Source: Burkholderia puraquae (GTDB lineage Bacteria; Pseudomonadota; Gammaproteobacteria; Burkholderiales; Burkholderiaceae). Taken from it: a stretch of 64,000 bases of DNA. Numbering within the stretch: the stretch's first letter is position 1; every line of letters starts with the position of its first letter. Below, piece by piece: positions 34,848-43,934 of this stretch. The stretch covers positions 124,878 through 188,877 of the forward strand of contig NZ_NBYX01000012.1 of the NCBI RefSeq assembly GCF_002099195.1. The letters are read 5' to 3'. A model generated the notes under the pieces. It had not been told where the DNA came from, made no database searches, and worked only from the letters and a program-made list of their open reading frames with translations. Both the position numbers and the translations under genes were made by a program.

Positions 34848-35162
34848 TTACTGCGTCTCGTGCTGTGCGAGCACCGCGCCGAGTTGTTCGTTCATCTGGT
34901 GCATTGTACGACGGATTTCCTCCGCCGGAAATGCTTCACCGTGCCGCACGCTCGTTTGCAGCCGCAGCAATTCGGACGCCAGCGACAGCGCCGCCATCAC
35001 GGCGATGCGATCGGTGCCGCGTACCGAGCTGTTCGAGCGGATTTTCGACATTTCGGCGTCGACGCGCGCGACCGCTTCGAGCAGCGCCGCTTCGGTCTCG
35101 GCCGAACAGGCGAGCCGATAGGCCTGACCGAGAATCGAGACTTCGATCTGCTTGGTGCTCAT
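34848..35162 (-). CDS. zapA: Cell division protein ZapA
   Basis: ZapA bundles and stabilises FtsZ filaments at midcell. The 104-residue protein has the N-terminal beta block KQIEVSILGQAYRLAC and a C-terminal coiled coil. Its ATG overlaps the stop codon of the upstream coiled-coil gene by 4 bp. 6S RNA lies downstream, the classical zapA-ssrS order. Confidence 0.93.
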   Translation of the reverse strand: MSTKQIEVSILGQAYRLACSAETEAALLEAVARVDAEMSKIRSNSSVRGTDRIAVMAALSLASELLRLQTSVRHGEAFPAEEIRRTMHQMNEQLGAVLAQHETQ

Positions 35163-35509
35163 GCATGTTCTCCGTGGCTGGCCGCGTCATCGCCATCCGT
35201 ACGCGCCTGCGCATCCAGCAGGTCGAGCTGGTTGTCGGCTTGCTCCACGCTTTTCGAGCGCGGCAGCTTTTCGAGAATCGCGTTCAGTTTCACCTGGGCG
35301 TCGTCGATCTTTGCCGACAGCGTGTCACGCTCGGCCGCAAGTGCATTGCGTTCGTCGCGCAGTTGCGCGAGTTCCGTGCGGACTGCGTCCGCATCCGCGC
35401 GCAATTGCGCGACCTGCTCCTCGAGCGCGAGCCGTTCCGAGTGATAGCGCTTGTTCAGCGAAATCAGACGGCCAATATTTTGAGATAGGGTTTCGAGTTC
35501 GTTGAGCAT
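35159..35509 (-). CDS. Coiled-coil protein upstream of zapA (ZapB-like)
   Basis: The 116-residue protein is almost entirely predicted coiled coil over residues 1-85, with leucine heptads (for example LEEQVAQLRADADAVRTELA), and an acidic C-terminus. The size and context fit a ZapB/TIGR02449-like partner of ZapA. Coiled coils align easily by chance, so the functional link rests mainly on the 4-bp overlap with zapA. Confidence 0.75.
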   Translation of the reverse strand: MLNELETLSQNIGRLISLNKRYHSERLALEEQVAQLRADADAVRTELAQLRDERNALAAERDTLSAKIDDAQVKLNAILEKLPRSKSVEQADNQLDLLDAQARTDGDDAASHGEHA

Positions 35510-35674
35510 TTGCTGCGTCCTCTAAAGACCCAGCATTTTAGCGCGGAATAACGCGCAATCCGACATCTGTAACGTTTCCAGTCGTAACACCCCTGCTTCT
35601 TGCCGCGAATCAGCACGTCTCGTGCGTGTCCGGACGCTTCCTTGACGCTCGCGCGACCGGCTCCTAAACTGGCG

Positions 35675-35900
35675 CCGCCTCGGTGCTCGCGCGTGGAACG
35701 CGCGGTTAAACGGGAAGCAGGGCGCGGGCGCCGGAAGCCCGCCAACCTGCGCTGCCCCCGCAACGGTAAGCGGCCGCGTCCGATGACGCAGGCCGGCTCG
35801 GGCGCGTTTCGCGTGCAGGTTTCGCATGCAGGCGCGGGCCACTGCGCGTCATCGCGCGGGAAGGCGAGCCGGACCGCCGCCAGCCCGGATACCGGCCGAG
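35675..35900 (+). ncRNA. Cobalamin (B12) riboswitch
   Basis: Conserved class-I cobalamin aptamer elements occur in order: GGTGCT (35682), TTAAACGGGAAGC (35706 on), the core GCTGCCCCCGCAACGGTAAG (35750 on), GCCACTG (35838-35844), GGGAAGGC (35858-35865) and the B12 box AGCCCGGATACCGGCC (35882-35897). It lies upstream of btuC-btuD-cobT-cobS-cobC, so adenosylcobalamin should repress that operon. The expression platform lies in 35900-36073. I see no T-run terminator there, so translational control is more likely. This explains most of the gap 35510-36073. Confidence 0.95.
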
Positions 35901-36073
35901 ACGGGGAGCCCGCACGGGCTTCGTGACGCGCGGCCTGCGGGGAAGCGGGGCGCGCAATGCTTCACGGAATCTTCTTCGATGCTGACCCCAATCGTCCGCG
36001 CGACGCTCGAGTCACGACCGGCCGGCAGCCGCAAGCGAGCGCGCCGCACGTCGTGTGCGGTGGCGTGCGCGGC

Positions 36074-37072
36074 ATGAGCGCCGCGCGCGCCACCGCGATC
36101 TGGGCCGCGCTGGCCGTGGCGGTCGCGCTGCTGTTCGTCGCGTCGCTGTCGATCGGCAGCGTGCCGATGTCGCCATGGCAGGCGCTCGCGTCGCTCGTGC
36201 CGCATGGCGGCGACGCGCTGTTCGCCGACATCGTCCGCACGCTGCGCCTGCCGCGTGCGCTCGCGGGCTTCGCGTGCGGCGCACTGCTTGCGCTGGCCGG
36301 CGCGCTGCTGCAGGTGCTGTTGCGCAATCCGCTCGCGGAACCCTACGTGCTCGGCGTGTCGGGCGGCGCGGCCGGCTTTGCGCTCGTCGCGATGATCGCG
36401 GGCGGCGCGTGGTGGCTCGTCGATGCATCGGCGTTCGCCGGCTCGCTCGTGTCGGTCGCGCTCGTGCTCGGTCTCGCACGCCGCGAGCTGTGGCGCGGCG
36501 AGTCTCGCGACGCGTCGCCGCGGCTGCTGCTCACGGGCGTCGTGATCGCGGCGGGGTGGGGCGCGCTCGTCACGCTGCTGCTGTCGCTCGCGCCCGATGC
36601 ACGGTTGCGCGGGATCATCTTCTGGCTGACGGGCGACCTGAACGGCGTGACGGCGCCGTGGTTCGCATGGGGCGCGCTGTTGCTGGCCGCATGCGTCGCG
36701 CTGCCGGCCGCGCCGCAACTGAACGTGCTGCTGCGCGGCGATGCGACCGCGCTCGCGCTCGGCGTGCCCGTTGCGCGCCTGCGCGTGCGGATCTATCTCG
36801 TTGCGTCACTGGCCGCCGCGGCCGCGGTGACGACGGCCGGCACGATCGGCTTCGTCGGGCTCGTCGTGCCGCATGCACTGCGGCTCGCCTTCGGCAACGA
36901 CCAGCGGATGCTGCTGCCGGCCGCGATACTTGCGGGCGGCGGCGGCGTGATGGCCGCCGATCTGCTGGCACGCACCGCGATCGCGCCCGCGCAGCTGCCG
37001 GTCGGCGTGATGACCGCGTTGATCGGCGTGCCGGTGTTTCTGTGGATGTTGTTGAGGAGGCCGATGCGATGA
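36074..37072 (+). CDS. btuC: Cobalamin/cobinamide ABC transporter permease (FecCD family)
   Basis: This is the inner-membrane permease of a corrinoid importer. The 332-residue product has about ten transmembrane helices and FecCD signatures (LPRALAGFACGALLALAGALLQ, GFVGLVVPHALRL). The riboswitch upstream and the cob genes downstream favour cobalamin over siderophore. I start at 36074 for normal family length; an in-frame ATG at 35957 would add 39 residues that do not look like a signal. The stop overlaps the ATPase gene by 4 bp. Confidence 0.85.
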   Translation: MSAARATAIWAALAVAVALLFVASLSIGSVPMSPWQALASLVPHGGDALFADIVRTLRLPRALAGFACGALLALAGALLQVLLRNPLAEPYVLGVSGGAAGFALVAMIAGGAWWLVDASAFAGSLVSVALVLGLARRELWRGESRDASPRLLLTGVVIAAGWGALVTLLLSLAPDARLRGIIFWLTGDLNGVTAPWFAWGALLLAACVALPAAPQLNVLLRGDATALALGVPVARLRVRIYLVASLAAAAAVTTAGTIGFVGLVVPHALRLAFGNDQRMLLPAAILAGGGGVMAADLLARTAIAPAQLPVGVMTALIGVPVFLWMLLRRPMR

Positions 37073-37884
37073 CAGGGGCCGCACTGCACGCCACTGCCGG
37101 CGACATGAACTACGCGGCCGTCGACCTGACGCTGAAGGCCGGCGCGCGCACGCTGCTCGACGGTTTTACGCGGGCGTTCCGTCCCGGCGAGATCTGGTGC
37201 GTCGCCGGGCCAAATGGCGCGGGCAAGACGACGCTGCTTGCGACCCTCGCGGGGCTGCAGCCGCCGGCTGGCGGACGGGTCGAGATCGACGGCCGGGCGC
37301 TTGCCGCATGGCCGCCCGAGCAGCTCGCGCAGCGCCGCGCGCTGATGCCGCAGCAACTGCACGACGCATTCAGCGCGACCGTGTTCGACACGGTGCTGCT
37401 CAACCGCTTTCCCTATCTCGGCGGCTGGGGCTGGGAGCGTGATGGCGACCGCGCAGCCGCGCGCGACGCGCTGGCGACATTCGACCTGGCCGCGCTTGCG
37501 TCGCGCGACGTGCTGTCGCTGTCGGGCGGCGAGCGCCAGCGCGTCGCGCTGGCCGCGACGCTGTGCCAGGATGCGCCGTTGATGCTGCTCGACGAGCCGC
37601 TCGCGCATCTCGACCTGCATCACCAGATCGATTGCCTGACCGCGCTGACCGCATGGCTCGACGCGGGCCCGCGCACGGTGCTGTTCTCGTGCCATGATCT
37701 GAATCTCGCGCGGCGTTTCGCGACGCATGCGCTGTTGCTCGACGGCCGCGGCCACGCGTGGGCCGGCCCCGTGCACGATGTGTTGACGCCCGAGCGCGCG
37801 AGCGATGCGTTCGGTTATCCGCTGGTGCTGATCCGCGAGAACGGCCGCGATGCGCTGCTGCCGGCGTGGCCCGAGCGACAATGA
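37069..37884 (+). CDS. btuD: Cobalamin ABC transporter ATPase
   Basis: This ATPase powers the btuC permease. The 271-residue product has Walker A GPNGAGKTT (47-55), signature LSGGERQR (about 152-159) and Walker B LMLLDEP (about 172-178). The ATG overlaps the permease stop codon. Assignment to corrinoid uptake is by context, since FecE-type siderophore ATPases look the same. Confidence 0.85.
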   Translation: MTGAALHATAGDMNYAAVDLTLKAGARTLLDGFTRAFRPGEIWCVAGPNGAGKTTLLATLAGLQPPAGGRVEIDGRALAAWPPEQLAQRRALMPQQLHDAFSATVFDTVLLNRFPYLGGWGWERDGDRAAARDALATFDLAALASRDVLSLSGGERQRVALAATLCQDAPLMLLDEPLAHLDLHHQIDCLTALTAWLDAGPRTVLFSCHDLNLARRFATHALLLDGRGHAWAGPVHDVLTPERASDAFGYPLVLIRENGRDALLPAWPERQ

Positions 37885-37936
37885 CCTTTTCTTTTCCGAT
37901 GCGCGACGCACGCCGCGCCAACGACACGGCTTTTCG

Positions 37937-38992
37937 ATGACGACCCCGACCCCCTTCCCGCCCGCGATCGCGCCGCTCGACGATGTGCTGCGCAAGCGCC
38001 TGCAGCACGTGATCGACCACAAGACCAAGCCGCCCGGCAGCCTCGGCCAGCTTGAGGCGATCGCGCTGCAGATCGGCCTGATCCAGCACACCGAGCGGCC
38101 GGTCGTGCAGCGTCCCGTGATGATCGTGTTTGCCGGCGATCACGGGATTGCCGCCGAGGGCGTGAGTCCTTATCCGCAAGCGGTGACCGCACAGATGGTC
38201 GCGAACTTCCTCGCCGGCGGTGCGGCGATCAACGCATTCTCGGGCGTCGCGCAGTGCACGCTCGAGATCGTCGATGCGGGCGTCGCGTCGCCGTTGCCGC
38301 TGTCCGACCGGCTGGTGTCGCTGCCGGTCGCGCGCGGCACGCGCAACTTCGCGGCGGAGCCGGCGATGACGCGCGACGAGGCAATGACGGCACTCGCGGC
38401 CGGCGCGGCGCGCGTGCGCCTGCATGCGTCGCTCGGCACGAACGTGATCGGCTTCGGCGAGATGGGGATCGCGAACACGTCGTCGGCCGCGTGCCTGATG
38501 AGCCGCCTGCTCAGCGTGCCGGTCGACGCCTGCGTCGGGCGCGGCACGGGCCTCGACGACCAGGGCCTCGCGCACAAGCGCGCAGTGCTCGGCCGTGCGC
38601 TCGTCAGGCACTCGCACGCGATTGCGCCGCTCGACGTGCTCGCAACGTTCGGCGGTTTCGAGATCGCGATGATGACGGGCGCGTATCTCGCGGCCGCGAG
38701 TGCGCGGATGACGATCCTCGTCGACGGCTTCATCGCGACGGCCGCGCTGCTCGTCGCCGAGCGCATCGTGCCCGGCGTGCGCGACTACTGCGTGTTCTCG
38801 CATACGTCGCACGAGGCCGGGCACCGGCGCATGCTCGAGCATTTCGGCGCGAAGCCGCTGCTCGCGCTCGACCTGCGGCTCGGCGAAGGCACCGGCGCGG
38901 CGCTCGCGCTGCCGCTCGTGCGTGCGGCGGCTGCGTTTCTCACGGAGATGGCGAGCTTCGAATCCGCCGGCGTCGACAATCGTGACGCCTGA
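37937..38992 (+). CDS. cobT: Nicotinate-nucleotide--dimethylbenzimidazole phosphoribosyltransferase
   Basis: CobT makes alpha-ribazole phosphate for the lower ligand of cobalamin. The 351-residue product has the KPPGSLG N-terminal block and the GRGTGLDD loop. E317 (LGEGTGAA) corresponds to the catalytic glutamate of the Salmonella enzyme. I start at 37937; an in-frame ATG at 37850 lies inside btuD. Its 3' end overlaps cobS. Confidence 0.94.
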   Translation: MTTPTPFPPAIAPLDDVLRKRLQHVIDHKTKPPGSLGQLEAIALQIGLIQHTERPVVQRPVMIVFAGDHGIAAEGVSPYPQAVTAQMVANFLAGGAAINAFSGVAQCTLEIVDAGVASPLPLSDRLVSLPVARGTRNFAAEPAMTRDEAMTALAAGAARVRLHASLGTNVIGFGEMGIANTSSAACLMSRLLSVPVDACVGRGTGLDDQGLAHKRAVLGRALVRHSHAIAPLDVLATFGGFEIAMMTGAYLAAASARMTILVDGFIATAALLVAERIVPGVRDYCVFSHTSHEAGHRRMLEHFGAKPLLALDLRLGEGTGAALALPLVRAAAAFLTEMASFESAGVDNRDA

Positions 38993-39758
38993 TCGCACGC
39001 GCGGCGTGCGGGCCGAGCTGCGCTACTTCTTCGTCGCGCTCGGCTACTTCACGCGCGTGCCCGTGCCGCGCGCGATCGGCTACGCGGCCGGCGATCTCGA
39101 CCAGGCCGCGCGTTATTTTCCGCTCGTCGGCGCATGCGTCGGCGCATGGGGCGCGCTCGTGTATCTCGTTGCGCTGCGCGCGCTGCCCGCATCGATCGCG
39201 GTCGGGCTGTCGATGGCCGCCACGCTGCTCGCAACGGGCGCCTTTCACGAGGACGGCCTGGCCGACAGTTGCGACGCGTTCGGCGGCGCCTATACGCGCG
39301 ACGACGTGCTGCGCATCATGCACGACTCGCGGATCGGCACGTTCGGCGCAGTCGCGCTCGTGATCTCGCTTGGACTGAAATGGCAGGCGCTTGCGTCCAT
39401 GCTGCCGTTGCGTGCCGCGTGGACGATGATCGCCGCGCACGCGGCGAGCCGCGCGGCGGCCGTGAGCTTGCTGATGACGCTCGACTACGTGCGGCCCGAA
39501 GGCAAGGCGAAACCGGTCGCGCAACGGATGGGCGCACGCGCGGCGTGCGTCGCCGCGCTATTCGGGTTGCCCTGGCTGTTCTGGCCCGACTGGCGCATGG
39601 GGATCGTCGCATGCGTGGTGCTCGCGCTCGTGCGCGCGTGTGCCGCCCGCTATTTCGTGAAGCGGATCGGCGGTTATACGGGCGACTGTCTCGGCTTCGC
39701 GCAGCAACTGTGCGAACTGGCGATCTACCTCGTGGTGCTCGGATGGACGTCGTCCTGA
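38982..39758 (+). CDS. cobS: Adenosylcobinamide-GDP ribazoletransferase
   Basis: CobS is the inner-membrane cobalamin synthase joining adenosylcobinamide-GDP and alpha-ribazole (phosphate). The 258-residue product has several transmembrane helices and the signature FHEDGLADSCDAFGG. It starts with GTG at 38982 inside the cobT end; a second GTG at 39006 is possible. The gene overlaps both neighbours, suggesting translational coupling. Confidence 0.92.
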   Translation: MTPDRTRGVRAELRYFFVALGYFTRVPVPRAIGYAAGDLDQAARYFPLVGACVGAWGALVYLVALRALPASIAVGLSMAATLLATGAFHEDGLADSCDAFGGAYTRDDVLRIMHDSRIGTFGAVALVISLGLKWQALASMLPLRAAWTMIAAHAASRAAAVSLLMTLDYVRPEGKAKPVAQRMGARAACVAALFGLPWLFWPDWRMGIVACVVLALVRACAARYFVKRIGGYTGDCLGFAQQLCELAIYLVVLGWTSS

Positions 39759-40327
39759 TCCGTCATCCGGCCGTCGGCATCGAGCCGGGCATCTGCTACG
39801 GACGCAGCGACGTGCCGCTCGCCGCGTCGGCCGACGCCGGCGCGCAGGCCGTGCGCGCACATCTGTCGGCACTCTGCGCACCGCTTCCCGAACAGGTCTG
39901 GACGAGCCCGCTGACGCGCTGTGCGTCGGTTGCCGAGCGGCTCGCGCACGCATGCGACGTGCCGCTGCAGCGCGATGCGGACTGGCAGGAAATGGATTTC
40001 GGCGCGTGGGAAATGCGGCGCTGGGACGATATCGATCGCGCGGCGCTCGATGCGTGGGCGGCCGACCTGATGCATGCGTGCGCGCATGGCGGCGAAAGCG
40101 TTGCACGGTTTGCCGCGCGGGTCGCACGGCGGGCCGATGCAGTGGCGCAGTTCGACCGGCCGCAATGGGCGGTCACGCATGCAGGCGTGATCCGCGCGTT
40201 TGCATCGCATGTACTGGGCGTACCGCTCGATACGCTGTTGTCGCGGCCGGTGCCGACAGGTGGTGTCGTCTGGCTGCGTGCGGATGCCGCTGCGCGAACG
40301 TGGGAAGTGGTGCACTGGGACGAATAG
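39743..40327 (+). CDS. cobC: Alpha-ribazole phosphatase (histidine phosphatase family)
   Basis: The enzyme dephosphorylates alpha-ribazole-5'-phosphate or adenosylcobalamin phosphate. The 194-residue product has the phosphohistidine motif RHP (7-9) and a second catalytic histidine in VTHAGVIRA. It overlaps the cobS end by 16 bp. It closes the plus-strand cobalamin operon; 108 bp with no recognisable feature separate it from btuF. Confidence 0.88.
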   Translation: MDVVLIRHPAVGIEPGICYGRSDVPLAASADAGAQAVRAHLSALCAPLPEQVWTSPLTRCASVAERLAHACDVPLQRDADWQEMDFGAWEMRRWDDIDRAALDAWAADLMHACAHGGESVARFAARVARRADAVAQFDRPQWAVTHAGVIRAFASHVLGVPLDTLLSRPVPTGGVVWLRADAAARTWEVVHWDE

Positions 40328-40435
40328 GCGTGCGGACGTTTGCAGGCTAACGACGCGGCGCGCGGTCAATCCGTCTCGGATAGCGGACGCATCGGGCGCA
40401 GGTGCGCGCGCGACGAGCGCGCAAGTTGCCGGCAA

Positions 40436-41359
40436 TCAGCGCGCCGGCCGCCGCGCCCGCGCGGTATCGAGATCCTTGCACAGCGCGGCCGCGCCCTGCG
40501 CGATCCGCGGTGACGGCCGCGTCAGCAGGTCGCCGTCGATCGCGAACAGGTTGCTGCGCGCCACGGCCGTCAGCGCGGGCCACGTACGCCACCGCGCCAG
40601 GCTCGGCAGCGGTTCTTCCGTCCGCGACGCGCCCGCACTGGTCGTCACGATCGCCTCCGGATTCGCCGCGAGCACGGCCTCGTCGGTAACGGTCGGCACG
40701 AGCGGCTTGAGCGACGCGAACACGTTGCGGCCGCCGCACAGCTCGATCACTTCGTTGATCAGGTGCGTGCCATTGAGCGTCATCAGCGGCCGATCCCAGA
40801 CCTGGAAGAACATCGTGACGGGGGCGCGCGTGGCGTAACGCGTGCGCAGCGCCGCGATGTCGCGCGTAAAGGCGGCTGCGGCCGCATCGGCCGCCGGTTG
40901 CGTGCCGAGCAGCGTGCCGAGCCGGTGCAGCGACGACGATACGTCGTCGAGATGCTTCGGCTCACTGAAGAACAGCGGGATGTGCAGCGCGCGCAGCGCG
41001 TCGGTCTGCCGCTCGGCGTTGCCATGCCGCCAGACGACGATCAGGTCGGGCTTCAGCGCGGCGATCCGCTCGAGGTCGAGCGCCTTGTTGTCGCCGACGC
41101 GCGGTATCGCTTGCGCGGCGGGCGGATAGTCGCTGTACGTGACGGTGCCGACGAGCTTCTTTCCGCCGCCGGCCGCGTAGACCATCTCGGTCGCATGAGG
41201 CGCGAGGCTGATCACGCGCTGCGCGGGCGCCGGCAGCGTAACGGCATTGCCGGCGTCGTCGCGCGTCGTGACGTCGGCGTGGACGAGCGGCGCGTAAGCA
41301 AGGGCGGTCAGCATCGCGACCGGCATCAGACGGTGGAACATGCACATGCGCGGACTCAT
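40436..41359 (-). CDS. btuF: Cobalamin-binding periplasmic protein
   Basis: BtuF binds corrinoids in the periplasm and delivers them to BtuCD. The 307-residue precursor has a signal peptide ending LVHA (residue 28) and the BtuF/helical-backbone fold (APHATEMVYAAGGG, GTVTYSDYPPAA). It lies on the opposite strand from btuCD, as the last gene of the cobU series. The ATG overlaps the Thr-P decarboxylase stop codon (ATGA). I start at 41359; an in-frame frame extends 20 codons further upstream. Confidence 0.88.
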   Translation of the reverse strand: MSPRMCMFHRLMPVAMLTALAYAPLVHADVTTRDDAGNAVTLPAPAQRVISLAPHATEMVYAAGGGKKLVGTVTYSDYPPAAQAIPRVGDNKALDLERIAALKPDLIVVWRHGNAERQTDALRALHIPLFFSEPKHLDDVSSSLHRLGTLLGTQPAADAAAAAFTRDIAALRTRYATRAPVTMFFQVWDRPLMTLNGTHLINEVIELCGGRNVFASLKPLVPTVTDEAVLAANPEAIVTTSAGASRTEEPLPSLARWRTWPALTAVARSNLFAIDGDLLTRPSPRIAQGAAALCKDLDTARARRPAR

Positions 41360-42375
41360 GCTGACTCCTGTCGCAGCGTCGGCACGCAGTGCGCGAGCGC
41401 GTCGCCGAGCCGCTGCCATTCCGCTTCGCTACCCGGCATGCCGACGCGCACGCTCGACGGTGCCGGGAAGTGCCGCGTCCAGACCCCGCGTGTCGCGAGT
41501 GCCGCATGCAGTGCCGCGGCGCGCGGGTCGTCGGTCCAGCTGAAGAGCGGCGTCGCGCGAACCGCGAAGCCGTGCGCGCGCAGCAGGGCGGCCAGCCGCT
41601 CGCCGTCGGCCGCGAGCCGTTCGCGGGCGGCGGCCTGCCAGGCGCGATCGGCGAATGCCGCGGCGACCGCGTGGCGGGCAGGGCCGCCGACCGTCCATGC
41701 GCCGAGCATGTCGCGCAGCGCGACGATCTGGTCGGGACACGCGAGCACGAAGCCCGCACGGATGCCGGCGAGCCCGAAGAATTTGCCGACTGAACGCAGC
41801 ACGACGAGCCCCGGGCGATCGACGTGCTGCGCGAGCGACTGCGTCGCACCGGTATCGGCGAATGCCTCGTCGACGATCAGCGTGCCGCCGCGCGCCGCCA
41901 GTTGCGCGTGCCAGCCGAGCAGGCGCTCGGCCGGTACGAACTCGGCGGTCGGATTGTTCGGATTCCCGACGATGATGTGACGCAACGTGGCAGGCAACGT
42001 ATCCGTGCCGATATCGAGCGCGACGACGCGATGGCCGTGACGCGCGAACGCGGGCGCGTATTCGCCGTATGCGAGCGCCGCGACGCCGGCGTCGCCGGCC
42101 GGCAGCAACGCGGGCAACGCACGGATTGCAGCCTGGCTGCCGGCAACCGGCAGCACGTGCGCGGGACCGGGCGCGTGGTAGTACTGCGCGGCGCAGGCGG
42201 CGAGGCCGTCGCCGTCGTCGGGCAGCCGGCGCCATGCGTCGGCCGGCACGGGCGGTACCGGATAGCCGACCGGATTGATGCCGGTCGACAGGTCGAGCCA
42301 CGTGTCGTATGGAATGCCGTGGCGGCGTGCGGCTTCATGCAGGTTTCCGCCGTGCACGATGCGGGTGTCAGACAT
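41356..42375 (-). CDS. Threonine-phosphate decarboxylase
   Basis: The PLP enzyme makes (R)-1-amino-2-propanol phosphate, the linker joined to cobyric acid by CbiB. Salmonella calls it CobD and Pseudomonas calls it CobC, so no symbol is given. The 339-residue product has VHGGNL near the N-terminus, VGNPNNPT, and the PLP lysine in RSVGKFFGLAG. It overlaps cbiB by 8 bp and btuF by 4 bp. Confidence 0.92.
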   Translation of the reverse strand: MSDTRIVHGGNLHEAARRHGIPYDTWLDLSTGINPVGYPVPPVPADAWRRLPDDGDGLAACAAQYYHAPGPAHVLPVAGSQAAIRALPALLPAGDAGVAALAYGEYAPAFARHGHRVVALDIGTDTLPATLRHIIVGNPNNPTAEFVPAERLLGWHAQLAARGGTLIVDEAFADTGATQSLAQHVDRPGLVVLRSVGKFFGLAGIRAGFVLACPDQIVALRDMLGAWTVGGPARHAVAAAFADRAWQAAARERLAADGERLAALLRAHGFAVRATPLFSWTDDPRAAALHAALATRGVWTRHFPAPSSVRVGMPGSEAEWQRLGDALAHCVPTLRQESA

Positions 42376-43312
42376 GATGGGTGGCCATGACGAGTGCGCC
42401 GCTCGTGACCAGCAGCGCGAGCCACAGGGCAAGCGTGCGCGTGACGAGCGACAGCGCGGCGACGATGTGGACGGCGGTTGCCGTTGCGCCGGTGCCGAGC
42501 GCCGGACGATCCTCGATCTCGCCGTGATAGACGGCCGGGCCGCCGAGCTGCACGTTCAGGCTGCCGGCGCCGGCGGCCATCACCGGGCCCGCGTTCGGGC
42601 TGTCCCAGTGGCGGGCCTGCGTGCGCCAGCAGCGCCATGCGGCGGCCGTATCGCCGAGCAGCGCGTAGCTCGCGGCCGTGAGGCGCGCGGGAATCCAGTT
42701 GAGCGCGTCGTCGAGGCGCGCGGCGGCCCAGCCGAAGGTCAGGAAGCGTGGGGTGCGGTAGCCCCACATCGCGTCGAGCGTGTTCGCGAGCCGGAACAGC
42801 AGCGCGCCGGGGCCGCCCGCGACGACGAACCAGAACAGCGCGCCGAAGATCGCGTCGTTGCCGTTCTCGAGTGCGGACTCGACGGCCGCACGCGACAGCG
42901 CGCCTTCGTCCGCGTCGCTCGTGTCGCGCGACACGATGCGGGCGGTCAGCGTGCGGGCGGCGCCGAGGTCACGCCGCAGCAGTGCGGCGGCGATCGGCGC
43001 GACGTGGTCGGCGAGGCTTTTCGCGCCGAGCGCGAACCACAGCAGCGCGATGTGCAGCGCGGCCGCGAGCGGCCACGGCAGCACGGCCGCGAGCCATGCC
43101 GCGACGGCGACCGGCGGCACGACCGCCGCGATCCACGCGGCGACGCCGGCTACGCGGCCGTGCCGGCCCGTGTTCAGCGCGCCTTCGATGCGCGCGGCGA
43201 GGCGGCCGAACGCGACGAGCGGGTGCCAGCCGGCCGGTTCGCCGAGCGCGCGGTCGACGATCGCGGCCGCGACCGCGAACATCGCGACGACGGGCAGCGA
43301 CAGCATCAGCAT
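42368..43312 (-). CDS. cbiB: Adenosylcobinamide-phosphate synthase CbiB
   Basis: CbiB attaches aminopropanol (phosphate) to adenosylcobyric acid in the inner membrane. The 314-residue product has several hydrophobic segments and the family block RDTSDADEGALSRAAVESALENGNDA. It overlaps cobU upstream by 7 bp and the decarboxylase gene downstream by 8 bp. The start 43312 or the in-frame ATG 43306 are both possible. Confidence 0.9.
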   Translation of the reverse strand: MLMLSLPVVAMFAVAAAIVDRALGEPAGWHPLVAFGRLAARIEGALNTGRHGRVAGVAAWIAAVVPPVAVAAWLAAVLPWPLAAALHIALLWFALGAKSLADHVAPIAAALLRRDLGAARTLTARIVSRDTSDADEGALSRAAVESALENGNDAIFGALFWFVVAGGPGALLFRLANTLDAMWGYRTPRFLTFGWAAARLDDALNWIPARLTAASYALLGDTAAAWRCWRTQARHWDSPNAGPVMAAGAGSLNVQLGGPAVYHGEIEDRPALGTGATATAVHIVAALSLVTRTLALWLALLVTSGALVMATHHV

Positions 43313-43860
43313 GACGGCGCTCCCGCCTTGAGGTCGAGCGGCAGCCCGGCGACGAGCAGCGTCACGCGCGTCGCGAGCGCGGCGACGCGCTGGTTCAGGC
43401 GCCCGAGTTCGTCGACGTAGCGGCGCGTGAGCGATCCGAGCGGCACGACGCCGAGCCCGATCTCGTTGCTGACGACGATCACCTTCGCGCGTGCGCTGCG
43501 CAACGCGTGCTCGAGCCGGTCGACCTGCGCCGCGTACTGCGCATCGTCGAGCGATTCGCCGTCGGCCGGGCACAGCAGGTTCGTCAGCCACAGCGTCAGG
43601 CAATCGACGAGCAGGCACGCGTGCGGATCGTCGAGCCGCGCGAGCGTGCCCGCGAGGTCGACGGGCGCGTCGGCGAAACCCCAGTCGGCCGGCCGGCGCG
43701 CGCGATGGTGCGCGATGCGCTGCGCGAATTCGGCATCGGCGGCAGTGGCGGTCGCGATGTAGGTGACGGGGCGGCCGCTGTCGGCGGCGAGCCGCTCGGC
43801 GTGCGCGCTCTTGCCCGAGCGCGCGCCGCCGAGGACGAAGGTGAGGTCGTGCGGAATCAT
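43306..43860 (-). CDS. cobU: Adenosylcobinamide kinase / cobinamide-phosphate guanylyltransferase
   Basis: CobU phosphorylates adenosylcobinamide and then transfers GMP to it. The 184-residue product has the P-loop GGARSGKS (11-18) and the conserved [11 protein letters not shown] block. It heads the minus-strand series cobU-cbiB-decarboxylase-btuF, divergent from cobQ with 74 bp between starts. The frame is open for 28 codons further upstream, but [12 protein letters not shown] is the family start. Confidence 0.93.
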   Translation of the reverse strand: MIPHDLTFVLGGARSGKSAHAERLAADSGRPVTYIATATAADAEFAQRIAHHRARRPADWGFADAPVDLAGTLARLDDPHACLLVDCLTLWLTNLLCPADGESLDDAQYAAQVDRLEHALRSARAKVIVVSNEIGLGVVPLGSLTRRYVDELGRLNQRVAALATRVTLLVAGLPLDLKAGAPSC

Positions 43861-43934
43861 CGCGTGATTGTAACGGCGCGGGCATACCGGCGCGGGGGAT
43901 AATGCGGCCTTTGCTTCGCGACGACTTTTACACG

